Shown here piece after piece: positions 7,286 to 16,431 of a stretch of DNA of 56,353 nucleotides. The position numbers were made by a program, and so were the translations under genes. The DNA is taken from the NCBI RefSeq assembly GCF_019733355.1, contig NZ_JAIHLQ010000041.1:1-56353 (forward strand), read 5' to 3'. The stretch is from Pseudomonas baetica. Lineage in GTDB: Bacteria > Pseudomonadota > Gammaproteobacteria > Pseudomonadales > Pseudomonadaceae. Position 1 is the stretch's first letter. Every line of letters starts with the position of its first letter. The notes below the pieces were generated by a model. The model was given only the letters and a program-made list of their open reading frames with translations, was not told where the DNA came from and did not search any database.

Positions 7286-10258
7286 ATGCTCAACGTCACG
7301 CCGATTCGAGGTAACAATCAATACGCTGCAGCGCGCTACTTTTCTGCTGCAGACGACTACTACGCCAAGGAAACACCGGGCGAGTGGCAAGGCGAAGGCG
7401 CGGAACGGCTGGGCCTAGTCGGCCCGGTCGATCAGGCGCAGTTGGCGAAGCTGCTCGATGGCAAGCTGCCGAACGGCGAAAAGATTCACACCACGTTCAA
7501 CGCCGAAACCAACAAGCGCCGTATGGGCCTGGACATGACGTTCTCGGCGCCGAAATCGGTATCCATGCAAGCACTCGTTGCCGGCGACAAAAATGTCACT
7601 CTGGCGCACGACCGGGCGGTGGCCAAGGCCATGCACCACGTCGAAAAGCTCGCCCAGGCACGTCGCAAGGAACAGGGCAAGTTCCTGCGCGAGCGCACGG
7701 GGAATATGGTCATCGGCAAGTTTCGGCACGAAATGAGTCGCGGCAAAGATCCCCAGCTCCACACCCATGCAGTAATCATGAACATGACCCAGCGCGCCGA
7801 TGGCAAATGGCGCGCCTTGTTCAACGACGATATTTTCAAGGTTCAGCACGAAGTTGACGCCATGTACAAGGGTCAACTGGCCCTTGAGCTGCGCGAGCTG
7901 GGCTACGAGATTCGCGTACTCGATGGCAAGGGTAACTTCGAGCTGAATCACATTTCCCGGGAACAGATCGAAGCATTCTCCAGCCGCAGCAAAGTCATCG
8001 AGGAAGCGTTGGCCAAGGACGGAAAAACCCGGGCCGACGCGACCACCCTTGAAAAGCAAGTTATCTCAATGGCCACCAGGCCACACAAGGACGAACGCGA
8101 CCGCGATCTGGTGAAACAGTATTGGGTGACGAAAAGCCGTGACTTGGGTATCGACTACGGCCCCCAAAGTCGGCTGGATGGCCGCGAATATGGTGAATCA
8201 GGCCCAGCGTCAGGCGCTGGCCGCGCTCCATTTGATCCCAATCTACCCGCAGGACTGACACCGGCCCAAGCGGTTGTGCAGTACGCAATCAATCACCTGA
8301 CCGAGCGTGAACAAGTTGTTAGCCAACTGGATCTGTTGACCGTGGCGCTCCAACGTTCGGTAGGGCTGGCCGGACCTGACCAGGTACGGGCCGAAATAGC
8401 CAGGCTGGTACAACAAGGCACGCTCATAGAGTCAGCACCGGCCTACTCAATGGCGCAGCCCACGGAAAACGCGCCCGTGTTGTCGCCTGCAGGTTGGCAA
8501 GCTCACCTGCAGGAGCTGAAAGGCTGGACAGACAAGCAGGCAAAACAGTACGTGGCCACCGCCATCGAGCGCGGTTCATTGGTGCCAACCGAAAAGCGCT
8601 ACACCACGCAGAAAGGCTTGAAGCGCGAGAAAGCCATCCTTGCCATTGAGCGCACTGGCCGAGGCCAAGTGACTCCGCTCATGACCCAGGAACAGGTCGC
8701 TAAAGCACTTGAAGGTTCAACCCTCACCGCTGGCCAACGGCAAGCCGTCGAGGCCATTGTCAGCACAGATAATCGGTTTGTCGGCATTCAAGGTGATGCC
8801 GGTACGGGTAAAACCTACTCGGTTGAACGGGCTGTGCAGTTGCTCACATCCGTCAACGAGGCAATGAGCTACGGCAAGACAGAGGATCAACCCGGCTATC
8901 GAATCCTCGCATTGGCGCCGTATGGCAACCAAGTTGCCGCACTCAAAAACGAGGGGATGGACGCTCATACCCTGGCCAGCTTTTTCAACACCAAGAACAA
9001 GATCCTCGACGAAAGGACGATCATTGTTCTCGACGAGGCCGGTGTCGTCGGTGCTCGCCAGATGGAACAGCTCATGCGACTGGTGGAAAAGTCCGGCGCC
9101 CGTCTTGTTCAGTTGGGTGATACCAAACAGACCGAGGCCATCGAGGCAGGCAAACCATTCGCCCAGCTCCAGCAGAACGGCATGCAAACCGCCCGGATCA
9201 AGGAGATTCAGCGGCAGAAAGACCCCGAGTTGAAATTAGCCGTCGAGAACGCCGCCGATGGCAACACTCCTAAGTCGCTGCAGCACATCAAGCACATTGA
9301 GGAACTGCGCAATCCTAGCGATCGACATCAAGCAATCGTCAACGACTACATGCAGCTCACTCCCCAGGAGCGCAGAGAAGTTTTGATTGTTGCCGGTACG
9401 AACAAAGACCGTAAAGAGATCAACACTTTGGCGCGCAAGGCGTTGGGGCTTGAGGGTCGAGGGTCGAAGTTCGACACGTTGAACCGCGTTGATATGACCC
9501 AAGCAGAGCGGCGCTATGCACCGACCTATCAGCAAGGACTGGTCATTCAGCCAGATAAAGACTACAAAAAAGCGGGGTTGGTTCGTGACGAGATCTACAC
9601 CGTCAAGCAGGCGCTACCGGGAAACATCCTTGTCGTGACCGGCGCCGATGGCCAAAGCCGTCAGATCAACCCGCGAAAGATTACAAAGCTCAGTATCTAC
9701 AAGGCCGAACGCCCGGAACTGTCCATAGGCGACCTGGTACGCATCACCCGCAACACGCCATCACTCGACCTCACCAACGGCGACCGGATGCGGGTTGTCA
9801 GCACAGCTAACGGCATGATTGAGCTGGCTTCGACCAAAGAGCGCGACGGCAAGCCGGAGCGCGTGGTGAAGTTGCCAGCGAACAAACCGCTGCACCTCGA
9901 ACACGCTTACTCCGCGACTGTTCACAGTGCGCAGGGCTTGACCAATGACCGGGTGATGATCTCCGTCAACACCAAGAGCCGAACCACATCGCTCAACCTG
10001 TTCTATGTGGCGATCAGTCGAGCACGTTTGGAGGCGAGGATCTACACCGACGCTATCGCCGGTTTGCCGGGTGCCATTGCCAAGCGCTATGACAAAACCA
10101 CAGCATTGGCGCTGCAGCAAGAACGTGACGCCCAACGACTGCAAAAAGCGCATGCCCCGAAAACGGTGGTGGACGGGCCAAAAACCGAACGCGCCCTGGA
10201 ACGCGAAAAACGAGCGCGACCCAACAGCCCAAGCGGCGGTATGGAACGCACCAAATAG
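7286..10258 (+). CDS. mobF: MobF-family conjugative relaxase-helicase (TraC/TrwC-like)
   Basis: A 990-aa protein (TrwC is 966 aa). The N-terminal relaxase domain begins MLNVTPIRGNNQYAAARYFSAADDYYAKE, with the candidate catalytic tyrosines at about residues 18 and 26-27. The HUH metal site is PQLHTHAVIMN near 157-160. The C-terminal SF1 helicase has Walker A GIQGDAGTGKT (about 500), Walker B IIVLDEAGVV (about 580) and the late motif HSAQGLTNDRVMI. It nicks oriT, stays covalently bound and unwinds the transferred strand. ATG 7286 is chosen because GGAGG lies 6-10 bp upstream. A strong terminator follows directly. Confidence 0.95.
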   Translation: MLNVTPIRGNNQYAAARYFSAADDYYAKETPGEWQGEGAERLGLVGPVDQAQLAKLLDGKLPNGEKIHTTFNAETNKRRMGLDMTFSAPKSVSMQALVAGDKNVTLAHDRAVAKAMHHVEKLAQARRKEQGKFLRERTGNMVIGKFRHEMSRGKDPQLHTHAVIMNMTQRADGKWRALFNDDIFKVQHEVDAMYKGQLALELRELGYEIRVLDGKGNFELNHISREQIEAFSSRSKVIEEALAKDGKTRADATTLEKQVISMATRPHKDERDRDLVKQYWVTKSRDLGIDYGPQSRLDGREYGESGPASGAGRAPFDPNLPAGLTPAQAVVQYAINHLTEREQVVSQLDLLTVALQRSVGLAGPDQVRAEIARLVQQGTLIESAPAYSMAQPTENAPVLSPAGWQAHLQELKGWTDKQAKQYVATAIERGSLVPTEKRYTTQKGLKREKAILAIERTGRGQVTPLMTQEQVAKALEGSTLTAGQRQAVEAIVSTDNRFVGIQGDAGTGKTYSVERAVQLLTSVNEAMSYGKTEDQPGYRILALAPYGNQVAALKNEGMDAHTLASFFNTKNKILDERTIIVLDEAGVVGARQMEQLMRLVEKSGARLVQLGDTKQTEAIEAGKPFAQLQQNGMQTARIKEIQRQKDPELKLAVENAADGNTPKSLQHIKHIEELRNPSDRHQAIVNDYMQLTPQERREVLIVAGTNKDRKEINTLARKALGLEGRGSKFDTLNRVDMTQAERRYAPTYQQGLVIQPDKDYKKAGLVRDEIYTVKQALPGNILVVTGADGQSRQINPRKITKLSIYKAERPELSIGDLVRITRNTPSLDLTNGDRMRVVSTANGMIELASTKERDGKPERVVKLPANKPLHLEHAYSATVHSAQGLTNDRVMISVNTKSRTTSLNLFYVAISRARLEARIYTDAIAGLPGAIAKRYDKTTALALQQERDAQRLQKAHAPKTVVDGPKTERALEREKRARPNSPSGGMERTK

Positions 10259-10265
10259 AGCCCAA

Positions 10266-10293
10266 CAAAAAGCCCCGGTTCGGGGCTTTTTTT
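10266..10293 (+). terminator. Intrinsic terminator after the relaxase gene
   Basis: AAAAAGCCCCG pairs with CGGGGCTTTTT around a GTT loop, followed by seven T residues. It serves the rightward relaxase operon and, being A-rich on its left arm, probably also the leftward mpf operon that ends at 10307. Confidence 0.9.
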
Positions 10294-10305
10294 CGCGTGC
10301 GAGAA
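10290..10305. promoter_or_regulatory. Palindrome of the TTCTCG-N4-CGAGAA family, one mismatch
   Basis: Reads TTTTCG-CGTG-CGAGAA between two convergent genes, overlapping the terminator T-run. No start codon is nearby, so here it is not an obvious promoter operator. Confidence 0.4.
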
Positions 10306-10306
10306 A

Positions 10307-10747
10307 TCAGGCGCGTGACGGTGTGTCGGTACGTGGTCGGTATGTCTCGACGTTCTTTTTCCGCCGCCGCTTGAGCACTGCGTTTTTGCTACGCCCAGCA
10401 CGTAGCCCGATCTCCACGTCACTCAGCGCACCCAACACATCATCGAATTTTTCGAGAGGGTTCCCCAACTGCTCACGCAATGAGGCAATGCCCTTTTCCG
10501 TACGGCGTGCGGTAATCGTCTGTTTGGTGACTTCTGCGAGTGTGGCCAGGTCTTCGTCGGTCATGGTGCCGAGCAGGTGATCGAAGGCTTCGAGGTGGCT
10601 GGGGATGCCTAGCCTTTTTCGGCGGTGAACAACTGCAGCCGTTGCGACTCCAGCTAACCAAGCAATTTTGGATTCCGACCGTTTGCCTAACAGGTAATCA
10701 AACGGTAGGAGCTTTCTATCCAACTCAAGCTTGTGTGAATCGTTCAT
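10307..10747 (-). CDS. mpfR: MpfR-like regulator built of three repeats
   Basis: A 146-aa basic protein. Three copies of a roughly 40-residue unit are visible: PFDYLLGKRSESKIAWLAGVATAAVVHRRKRLGI, AFDHLLGTMTDEDLATLAEVTKQTITARRTEKGI and KFDDVLGALSDVEIGLRAGRSKNAVLKRRRKKN. Each looks like a small helix-turn-helix ending in an arginine-rich turn. It lies between the relaxase operon and the mpf operon, the place of the mpf repressor mpfR in IncP-9 pWW0. The regulatory role is inferred from position and repeat shape. An inverted repeat just upstream (10753-10800) may be its site. Confidence 0.55.
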   Translation of the reverse strand: MNDSHKLELDRKLLPFDYLLGKRSESKIAWLAGVATAAVVHRRKRLGIPSHLEAFDHLLGTMTDEDLATLAEVTKQTITARRTEKGIASLREQLGNPLEKFDDVLGALSDVEIGLRAGRSKNAVLKRRRKKNVETYRPRTDTPSRA

Positions 10748-10752
10748 GAGGG

Positions 10753-10800
10753 CTCTCTACCAGGACAACAACGAGTATCGTAGTGGATCCTGGCAGAGAG
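10753..10800. promoter_or_regulatory. Inverted repeat upstream of the mpfR-like gene
   Basis: CTCTCTACCAGGA (10753-10765) and TCCTGGCAGAGAG (10788-10800) pair with one mismatch around 22 bp. It could be a repressor site or an mRNA hairpin ahead of the last gene of the leftward operon. Confidence 0.4.
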
Positions 10801-10814
10801 TCGCTAGGGCTTAC

Positions 10815-11468
10815 TCAATAGCGGCCAGCGCCGCCAAAACCCTTGGCCTGATGCTCCGGCACCTTGCGCTCTAGCGCCTTGTCTTTGACCACCACCACCC
10901 CAGCGTAGGCATAGCGAATAGACAAGTCCTTGTCTTTCGCGATCAGACCGGCTTTTGCACCACTCAGCGCAGCCCGGTCGTGCTCAACAAAGTAGGTCTG
11001 CTTGCCATCGGTAACGGCTTGAACCACCTTACCCGCATTGAACGAAACGATCTTGCCCTCGTAGGTTTTGCCGTCCTCGGCCTTTTTCATACCAGGCAAG
11101 TCGTGCTTCGCGCTAATACCGGACGCCGCTGCATGCTGATCAGGCTTGGTCAACTCCGCTTTCCCGAGCGTGGCGCTGCCAAGCTCTGCTTTGCTCAGTT
11201 CCATGGATTGCTTGAATGACTGTTTGAACTCTGCCGAACCCGGTTGATTATCAAACGGTAGGTCTTTGTACAGCTTCCCGTCGGCGTTGCCGGTGCTGGC
11301 ATAGATCTGCATCTTCTGACCAGGTTGTTCAACGAGCATCATCGGTTTCGCGTTCAAATCCGCCTTGTGCCAGGCCTCGCCTGCCTTGGCTGCATCGGTA
11401 AAGACTTGGCGGTCTTTGCCTTCTTGATTGAGCAAATAGGTGACTTGGGTGACTTCTGGTTTTGCCAT
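10815..11468 (-). CDS. KfrB-domain plasmid protein
   Basis: A 217-aa protein from ATG 11468, preceded by GAGAGAGGG; an ATG further upstream at 11531 lies in the next gene. The last third (KTYEGKIVSFNAGKVVQAVTDGKQTYFVEHDRAALSGAKAGLIAKDKDLSIRYA) resembles the KfrB beta-rich domain found at the C terminus of several conjugation relaxases and in stand-alone plasmid proteins. The N-terminal part is unrecognised. It is transcribed with nuc and mpfR-like genes at the distal end of the mpf operon. Function unknown. Confidence 0.55.
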   Translation of the reverse strand: MAKPEVTQVTYLLNQEGKDRQVFTDAAKAGEAWHKADLNAKPMMLVEQPGQKMQIYASTGNADGKLYKDLPFDNQPGSAEFKQSFKQSMELSKAELGSATLGKAELTKPDQHAAASGISAKHDLPGMKKAEDGKTYEGKIVSFNAGKVVQAVTDGKQTYFVEHDRAALSGAKAGLIAKDKDLSIRYAYAGVVVVKDKALERKVPEHQAKGFGGAGRY

Positions 11469-11482
11469 GTGTAAACCCTCTC

Positions 11483-12067
11483 TCAGTATTTTGCCTTGAA
11501 GGCTTGACCTTGATCCCAGCGGCTTTGCCAATGGTTCAGGTAGGTTTCAGCGAGCGCCGGATCGTTCCAAACCACCAGGGCGTTTTCGCTGTTGCTCTTG
11601 GCTGCGGCTGCAGTGAAGTTGAAACTCCCGGTTTCCACTGCCATGCCATCGACAACTATGAATTTGTCATGGTGAATCGGGTACGCCTTGACCGTTCGGG
11701 TCGGGATACCCGCCTTGGCCAGCAGCGTCAGTGCATGGCGTCCGGCAGTTGAGCGCGCTTCTTCGAGGTTGCTGCGGTGATCAGCGATCACCGCCACGTC
11801 AACGCCGCGTTGCTTGGCGGCAACCAGCGCTCGGGTAACGTCTGGACTGGTGAAGACGTACGCAGCAACGCGGATAGAGCTGGTGGCCGCGTCGATGGTG
11901 CGCAGTACGAGTTTCTGCGCCGAGCCTTCGGGCGAGAAACCGACCTCAATGCGACGGCTACCGCTTCCGTCACCCTCGTTTTCAGCGGCTAGGGCCAGCG
12001 TTTGCATGCTGCCCCCGGCGACCAGTGCCAACACTAAAACAAACGGCTTAAATGCGTTAGAAACCAT
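11483..12067 (-). CDS. nuc: Nuc-like phospholipase D-family nuclease, exported
   Basis: A 194-aa protein. The N-terminal signal peptide (MVSNAFKPFVLVLALVAGGSMQTLALA) is followed by one PLD/HKD motif, HHDKFIVVDGMAVETGSFNFT. Single-HKD proteins of this size (Nuc of IncN pKM101) act as dimers that cut DNA without metal in the periplasm. ATG 12067 is chosen because the signal peptide starts there. It overlaps the kikA-like gene by 11 bp. Nuc is not required for transfer in pKM101; its role here is assumed similar. Confidence 0.85.
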   Translation of the reverse strand: MVSNAFKPFVLVLALVAGGSMQTLALAAENEGDGSGSRRIEVGFSPEGSAQKLVLRTIDAATSSIRVAAYVFTSPDVTRALVAAKQRGVDVAVIADHRSNLEEARSTAGRHALTLLAKAGIPTRTVKAYPIHHDKFIVVDGMAVETGSFNFTAAAAKSNSENALVVWNDPALAETYLNHWQSRWDQGQAFKAKY

Positions 12068-12380
12068 TCGGGACTTTCCCCCAAATGCCGTTGGCTTTAC
12101 TTGAGCTACCTTCATCGTCCTTGCAGGCCGCAAGGAAATCACCTCGCGCCTGTGCAGTGCGCGACGGACTGAATTTGCCGTGTCTGGTACGATAGATGCT
12201 GAAATACTTGGTGATGTACTTGTCGCAATCACCGTCGCGAGTAGTGCCCAACAGGCACAAAGCAGCACCACAGGCGTCCGGGTCGCTGTCATGGCCATAG
12301 GGTAGATCTGATTCAGCAGCAATAGCAGCGCCCGAAAACAGAGCTGCACTCAGCAAAAAGGCGGCTGACAGTTTTTGCAT
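12057..12380 (-). CDS. kikA: KikA/TrbM-like periplasmic protein
   Basis: A 107-aa protein with a clear signal peptide (MQKLSAAFLLSAALFSGAAIAAE). It carries five cysteines in the mature part (CGAALCLLG, DGDCDKYITKYFSI, FLAACKDD). The arrangement CxxxxCLLG then DCxKYI matches TrbM/KikA proteins of conjugative plasmids. ATG 12380 follows AAGGGGG. The TTCTCG-N4-CGAGAA operator lies 12 bp upstream, so the kikA-nuc-kfrB-mpfR end of the operon probably has its own regulated promoter. Confidence 0.75.
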   Translation of the reverse strand: MQKLSAAFLLSAALFSGAAIAAESDLPYGHDSDPDACGAALCLLGTTRDGDCDKYITKYFSIYRTRHGKFSPSRTAQARGDFLAACKDDEGSSSKANGIWGKVPNGF

Positions 12381-12391
12381 ATATCCCCCTT

Positions 12392-12407
12392 TTCTCGCGT
12401 GCGAGAA
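12392..12407. promoter_or_regulatory. Operator palindrome TTCTCGCGTGCGAGAA
   Basis: Perfect TTCTCG-N4-CGAGAA site between the virB1 stop (12410) and the kikA start (12380), the only gap in this part of the operon. Confidence 0.6.
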
Positions 12408-12409
12408 AT

Positions 12410-13342
12410 TCAATTGATGATCTGTACGAAAGACGGTTCGGTTTGCGCTTGCCGCTGGGTAGGTGCAGACGCGGCGGCGGGCTTTGGATCAGCGAAGCGT
12501 TGGAACTGCTGGGCCGGTGGGGCATCGCCAGTGTCCAGCGCGACTTGGACCTTCGGCTGTTCAGGGACTTGCGCTTGATCAGGGCTCGCCGGTTGTGTCG
12601 CGGCCACTTGAACGGGTTGAGGTGCCTGGCCGTTTTCATCAGTCACAATCACCCAAGGATCACTCTGTTTTACCGAGGCCGTACGAGCGCGCACAGGAGC
12701 TTTTCGTGCCACAGGTGATGCAGCGGCGACGGGTATTGCCTCATCGCCTGCTGTGGCCACCACAGCGGGCACAAGCGGATCATTGCTTGAAGGGTTGAGG
12801 GCACCGACCACAACTTTCTGTACATAGGACAGATCGCCCTCTTTGTCCGGCTGATACCCACGTACAGGGTTGCCGCTGTAGTACATCGACAGCGAGTCGC
12901 GCAGGGCTTCTTGTGGGTTCGGATTCGCAGTAAGCGCCGTGGTGTAGTTCTTGACCATCAGCTCGCTAATCGCCTGCAGGTTGCGGCAAGGCTCGAACGC
13001 TTGGGCGTAGCTCAAGCCGAGAGCGCGCATGTTTGTGACCAGGAGCTGGCCAATTCCGACCGAGAAGCGGAAGCCTTCGCGCTCCAGCCTTTCGGCAGTG
13101 GCCACCGCCTCGCGCAACGACCGGGGCTGACGCTCCAGTCGGCCATCGACAACCCCAATCGCGTAGGGGTTGTAGGTCGATTCATTACCGATCAAGGACT
13201 TTAGGGTCTGCGGATGCACGGCAGGCGCGCACTTCGCGGCCAGTTCAGAGAACGGCACCGGGGCTTGCTCATCCGCCCAGGCTTGGCCAAGGGTGCAGGC
13301 CAGAGCCAACAGCGTTACCGCGAACTTAGGCAGCTTTTGCAT
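12410..13342 (-). CDS. virB1: VirB1-like lytic transglycosylase
   Basis: A 310-aa protein. A signal peptide (MQKLPKFAVTLLALACTLGQAWA) is followed by a SLT goose-lysozyme-like domain: LKSLIGNESTYNPYAIGVV holds the catalytic glutamate and FSVGIGQLLVTNMRALGL the conserved GxGQ block. The C-terminal 110 residues are proline- and alanine-rich. It opens peptidoglycan locally for T4SS assembly. ATG 13342 is used for the signal peptide; the start overlaps the end of virB11 by 17 bp. In this operon virB1 follows virB11, as in IncP-9 and IncW-like relatives. Confidence 0.88.
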   Translation of the reverse strand: MQKLPKFAVTLLALACTLGQAWADEQAPVPFSELAAKCAPAVHPQTLKSLIGNESTYNPYAIGVVDGRLERQPRSLREAVATAERLEREGFRFSVGIGQLLVTNMRALGLSYAQAFEPCRNLQAISELMVKNYTTALTANPNPQEALRDSLSMYYSGNPVRGYQPDKEGDLSYVQKVVVGALNPSSNDPLVPAVVATAGDEAIPVAAASPVARKAPVRARTASVKQSDPWVIVTDENGQAPQPVQVAATQPASPDQAQVPEQPKVQVALDTGDAPPAQQFQRFADPKPAAASAPTQRQAQTEPSFVQIIN

Positions 13343-14354
13343 ATTGAACCTCCGAGATGTAGCGACGGCCATCAAAGCCGTACTCCCACTGAATAACGAC
13401 ATCAATCAACTGCCGTGAGTATTCGATCAGTTGCGACTTGTTCATTTCGGCGCCGCCGCGCGCCGCCATGGATGCCAGGCGGTCGAACATCATGTCCGGC
13501 GAGTCCGAGTGAATCGAAGAAAGCGACCCGCTGTGACCGGTGTTTAGCAACTCCAGAAACGGGAAGGCTTCACCACCGCGGATCTCGCCCATGATTGCCC
13601 GGTCGGGAGTGAGTCGAAGGATCGACTCAAGCAGGTCGAACGGCGTGACCTTGGCGCGACCCTGGCCACCGCGTGAATAGATCAGGTGAACCACGTTCTT
13701 ATTGGGTGTACGGATCTCGCGGGTGTCCTCAATGGTGACGAGACGTTCATGCGGGTCAATGTGTTCAAGCATCCCGTTGAGCCAGGTGGTTTTACCCGCG
13801 TTCGTCCCGGCTGAAATCATGATGTTCTTACGGGCTTTCATGATCCCGATGAAGAACTCTTTCCAACGCTTGGCGCGGTACAGCGCTATCAAGTGATCGT
13901 CAGAATAATCACTGTGCAACCGAGGCTCGTTGATGTGCTCGAAAGCCCCGGAGCTCTGATATTCATCCAGGTTGATTTGCTTGATACCGGGCTTACGAAT
14001 ACAGACGATGCCACCAATGTGCTGTTCGACCGCAGGCGCCAAGACAACCTGCACGCGGTAATCACCGCGCTGGTTGTCCGGCACACCTTCGGCCAGGTTG
14101 ATCGGAATACGGCCCGACAGGATCGGCGTATACGAGTCAACCTGTTGCCCCGTATGAGCAGCGATTACCTCACCGAGCGAGGTAATCAATCCGGTGGTGA
14201 CACCCTCAATCTGTACCGGCTTCATAAACCGACTGCCGCGAAAACCGGCCCAGACATTGTCGGGACCATTGATCGCGATCTCGGTCACTTCTGGATCGTC
14301 CAGAAGCGTGACCAGGTTTTTCAGTTTGGCGCGGAACGATGCAATCTCAGACAT
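13326..14354 (-). CDS. virB11: VirB11 traffic ATPase
   Basis: A 342-aa protein, standard length. Walker A is ISAGTNAGKTTWLNGML near residue 180; the Asp box is RLVTIEDTREIRTP; Walker B is ILRLTPDRAIMGEIRGGEAF; the His box is TGHSGSLSSIHSDS. It forms the cytoplasmic hexamer that switches the T4SS between pilus assembly and DNA transfer. Nine bases separate it from the upstream virB10 stop. Confidence 0.95.
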   Translation of the reverse strand: MSEIASFRAKLKNLVTLLDDPEVTEIAINGPDNVWAGFRGSRFMKPVQIEGVTTGLITSLGEVIAAHTGQQVDSYTPILSGRIPINLAEGVPDNQRGDYRVQVVLAPAVEQHIGGIVCIRKPGIKQINLDEYQSSGAFEHINEPRLHSDYSDDHLIALYRAKRWKEFFIGIMKARKNIMISAGTNAGKTTWLNGMLEHIDPHERLVTIEDTREIRTPNKNVVHLIYSRGGQGRAKVTPFDLLESILRLTPDRAIMGEIRGGEAFPFLELLNTGHSGSLSSIHSDSPDMMFDRLASMAARGGAEMNKSQLIEYSRQLIDVVIQWEYGFDGRRYISEVQYAKAA

Positions 14355-14363
14355 ACCGCTTCC

Positions 14364-15623
14364 TCACTGGATGAAGGTGACGCCGCCAGTTTTGGCGTGC
14401 TCGATCTCGGCCTCAAACTGCGAGGTGAAATCCAAATCGCGCTGCAGGTAGATCACCACCCGCGAGCCATGGGGAACGGTCAAAGTCGGCTGGATACTGG
14501 CGTAACGGCCCAGGATCGTATTGGCTGACTCGGAAGCGGCTTCCTGTACTTCCGTGCGATAACGTGACGCCGAGTTTTCCCGATCACCGGATGACACGCC
14601 GGTATTCGATGCACCCGCGCCGATGATCGAAACCGCTGCAGCAACACCGAAGATTTGCCCCCAATGGTTATCAACTACACCACCTTGGCCAGCGGTGCCC
14701 AACTGGTCAGTGCCCGCGCTGTTGATCGCGATTTCCATTGCTGGGCGTCCCGGTAATTTAGGCGTACGCAACCAATTCCAGATGGTGAACAAGCGTTCCT
14801 GGCCAGGGCGAAGACTGGCGTTATAGCTGCCGCAAACCCGCGACCCCCACGGAATCAAAACCCGGCGACCGACTGCCGCGTAAACGTCTTGTTGAACGTC
14901 TACACAGACCTGACCCGGCAACTGACTTTGAGCCCGGGGCTGCATAACCGCCTCGATCTCAGCACCCTGCAGAATCTTGTATTCCAAGTTTTCCATCTTG
15001 CGCACCTTGGAGACCGCAACCCCATCGGTGAACGTCGAGGATGCGTAAGCGCTATTGGCATTTGACGAGACGGGAGCGTTTCTATCGCCGCTCCCGCCCA
15101 AGGATCCAGACCCACCCTTCTGGTCTGGCGCCTCATCCGTGAAGCCCTCGTCTTTCGCGGTGGCGATAATGGCCGAGCGTTGACGTGCGGCCAGCATCTT
15201 CTGTTCTTCCAGCTCGCGCTGCAGCTCAATGGCTTGGCGGCGCTTTTCGTCTTCGCTCATGCCCGCTTGGTTTTGACGGTCTACCACCGTGCGCGGCGTG
15301 TCAGCGGGAGCAGCGCTGGCGTCATTACTGACGGGAGCAACCGACGCCGCTTGGCGCTTGGGAGTCGGATCTTGTACACGGCGCGGCTGTGCAGCGGTGA
15401 TCGTGTTATTACCAGCACTGTTGCTGGCAGCTGGGGTATTGCCCTCTTTCAACCAATAGACAAAGCCACAGAGCGCAATTGCCGTCAGAGCCATAACGAC
15501 ACCGGCAGTCTTGTTTGAACCCGGCTTAGCTTTCAGCATCGAGTTGGATTGTGATTCGTTCCACTCGCGAAGTTCGTCTTCGCGGGTTTTCTCTGGAACG
15601 GGTTTATTATCATCACTTTTCAT
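14364..15623 (-). CDS. virB10: VirB10 (TrbI-like) T4SS core-complex protein
   Basis: A 419-aa protein. A short cytoplasmic N terminus, a single membrane segment (GVVMALTAIALCGFVYWL, about 41-58) and a long proline/alanine-rich periplasmic linker lead to the beta-barrel C-terminal domain: LLIPWGSRVCGSYN-like block near residue 255, and the end VIYLQRDLDF. It spans both membranes and gates the channel with VirB7 and VirB9. Two bases separate it from the virB9 stop. Confidence 0.93.
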   Translation of the reverse strand: MKSDDNKPVPEKTREDELREWNESQSNSMLKAKPGSNKTAGVVMALTAIALCGFVYWLKEGNTPAASNSAGNNTITAAQPRRVQDPTPKRQAASVAPVSNDASAAPADTPRTVVDRQNQAGMSEDEKRRQAIELQRELEEQKMLAARQRSAIIATAKDEGFTDEAPDQKGGSGSLGGSGDRNAPVSSNANSAYASSTFTDGVAVSKVRKMENLEYKILQGAEIEAVMQPRAQSQLPGQVCVDVQQDVYAAVGRRVLIPWGSRVCGSYNASLRPGQERLFTIWNWLRTPKLPGRPAMEIAINSAGTDQLGTAGQGGVVDNHWGQIFGVAAAVSIIGAGASNTGVSSGDRENSASRYRTEVQEAASESANTILGRYASIQPTLTVPHGSRVVIYLQRDLDFTSQFEAEIEHAKTGGVTFIQ

Positions 15624-15625
15624 GC

Positions 15626-16405
15626 TTACGCTCCCCCGCCATCACGGGCGCCCCGAGTTACGGTGCGCTTGTATGGGTTGGCCAAGTTCTCCACGCAGAC
15701 ATGGGCGTTGCCGTCACGCAGAACAAACATACTGTCCAGGCGCTCAACGACCACGTAATCACCCTCGCGGCGTTTGTTGACCATGGCCTCAGTGCCATCC
15801 GGCAACACGCGGTAGAACTGCGGCATGTCCGCGCCTTTTTTCAGCAGGAACTTGGTGAACTGGCCATCGTCCATCACCGACTGCAGACCAATGGCGTCTT
15901 TGTCACCCGCAAAGCCGTAGTTGATGTTTGGAGAGCCTGGCGTGCCGGTGCTGACCACGGGCGCAGGCTCATGGCTCTTGACCTCAGTGAAGGAGGACAC
16001 GCGGTTGCTTGGGTAGATAAAGCGGACCAGGTACGACTGGCCGGAGTTCTTCTTGGAACTACCAAGCTGGAAATAGTAGGTGCGCTTGCTGGTGATTACG
16101 GTCAGGTTGGTATCCGCGTTTTCCTCGACCGGCTTGAGGAACAGGCGATTGCGAAACGGGATGGTTTGCCAGGCAATGGTGTCGCCCAAGGCAACCACTT
16201 TCACCATTTCATCCGCTTCAAATTCTAGCGAAGTTTGATAGTTATATGTGCCGATCAATTCGTAAACCTGATTCGGGTCATAGGCAACTTGTTTAACCCG
16301 TTTGTCGGTCAAGAGAGAGGTTGGCAACTTAGCGGCGTGTGCGAAACCACCCAAGAAACACAAACTCAGGGCGATAGCGGTCGGCAAAATGCAATTTTTT
16401 TTCAT
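15626..16405 (-). CDS. virB9: VirB9 T4SS core-complex protein
   Basis: A 259-aa protein with a signal peptide (MKKNCILPTAIALSLCFLGGFAHA). The N-terminal domain contains RVKQVAYDPNQVYELIGTYNYQTSLEF, the conserved VirB9 start. The C-terminal domain contains NYGFAGDKDAIGLQSVMDDGQFTKFLL, matching the Y-x-x-x-G...P-x-x-V-x-D-G-x-x-T pattern. It forms the outer-membrane part of the channel with VirB7 and VirB10. Confidence 0.93.
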   Translation of the reverse strand: MKKNCILPTAIALSLCFLGGFAHAAKLPTSLLTDKRVKQVAYDPNQVYELIGTYNYQTSLEFEADEMVKVVALGDTIAWQTIPFRNRLFLKPVEENADTNLTVITSKRTYYFQLGSSKKNSGQSYLVRFIYPSNRVSSFTEVKSHEPAPVVSTGTPGSPNINYGFAGDKDAIGLQSVMDDGQFTKFLLKKGADMPQFYRVLPDGTEAMVNKRREGDYVVVERLDSMFVLRDGNAHVCVENLANPYKRTVTRGARDGGGA

Positions 16406-16431
16406 GATTCAGTTTCCTTGAATGGAGTGAA

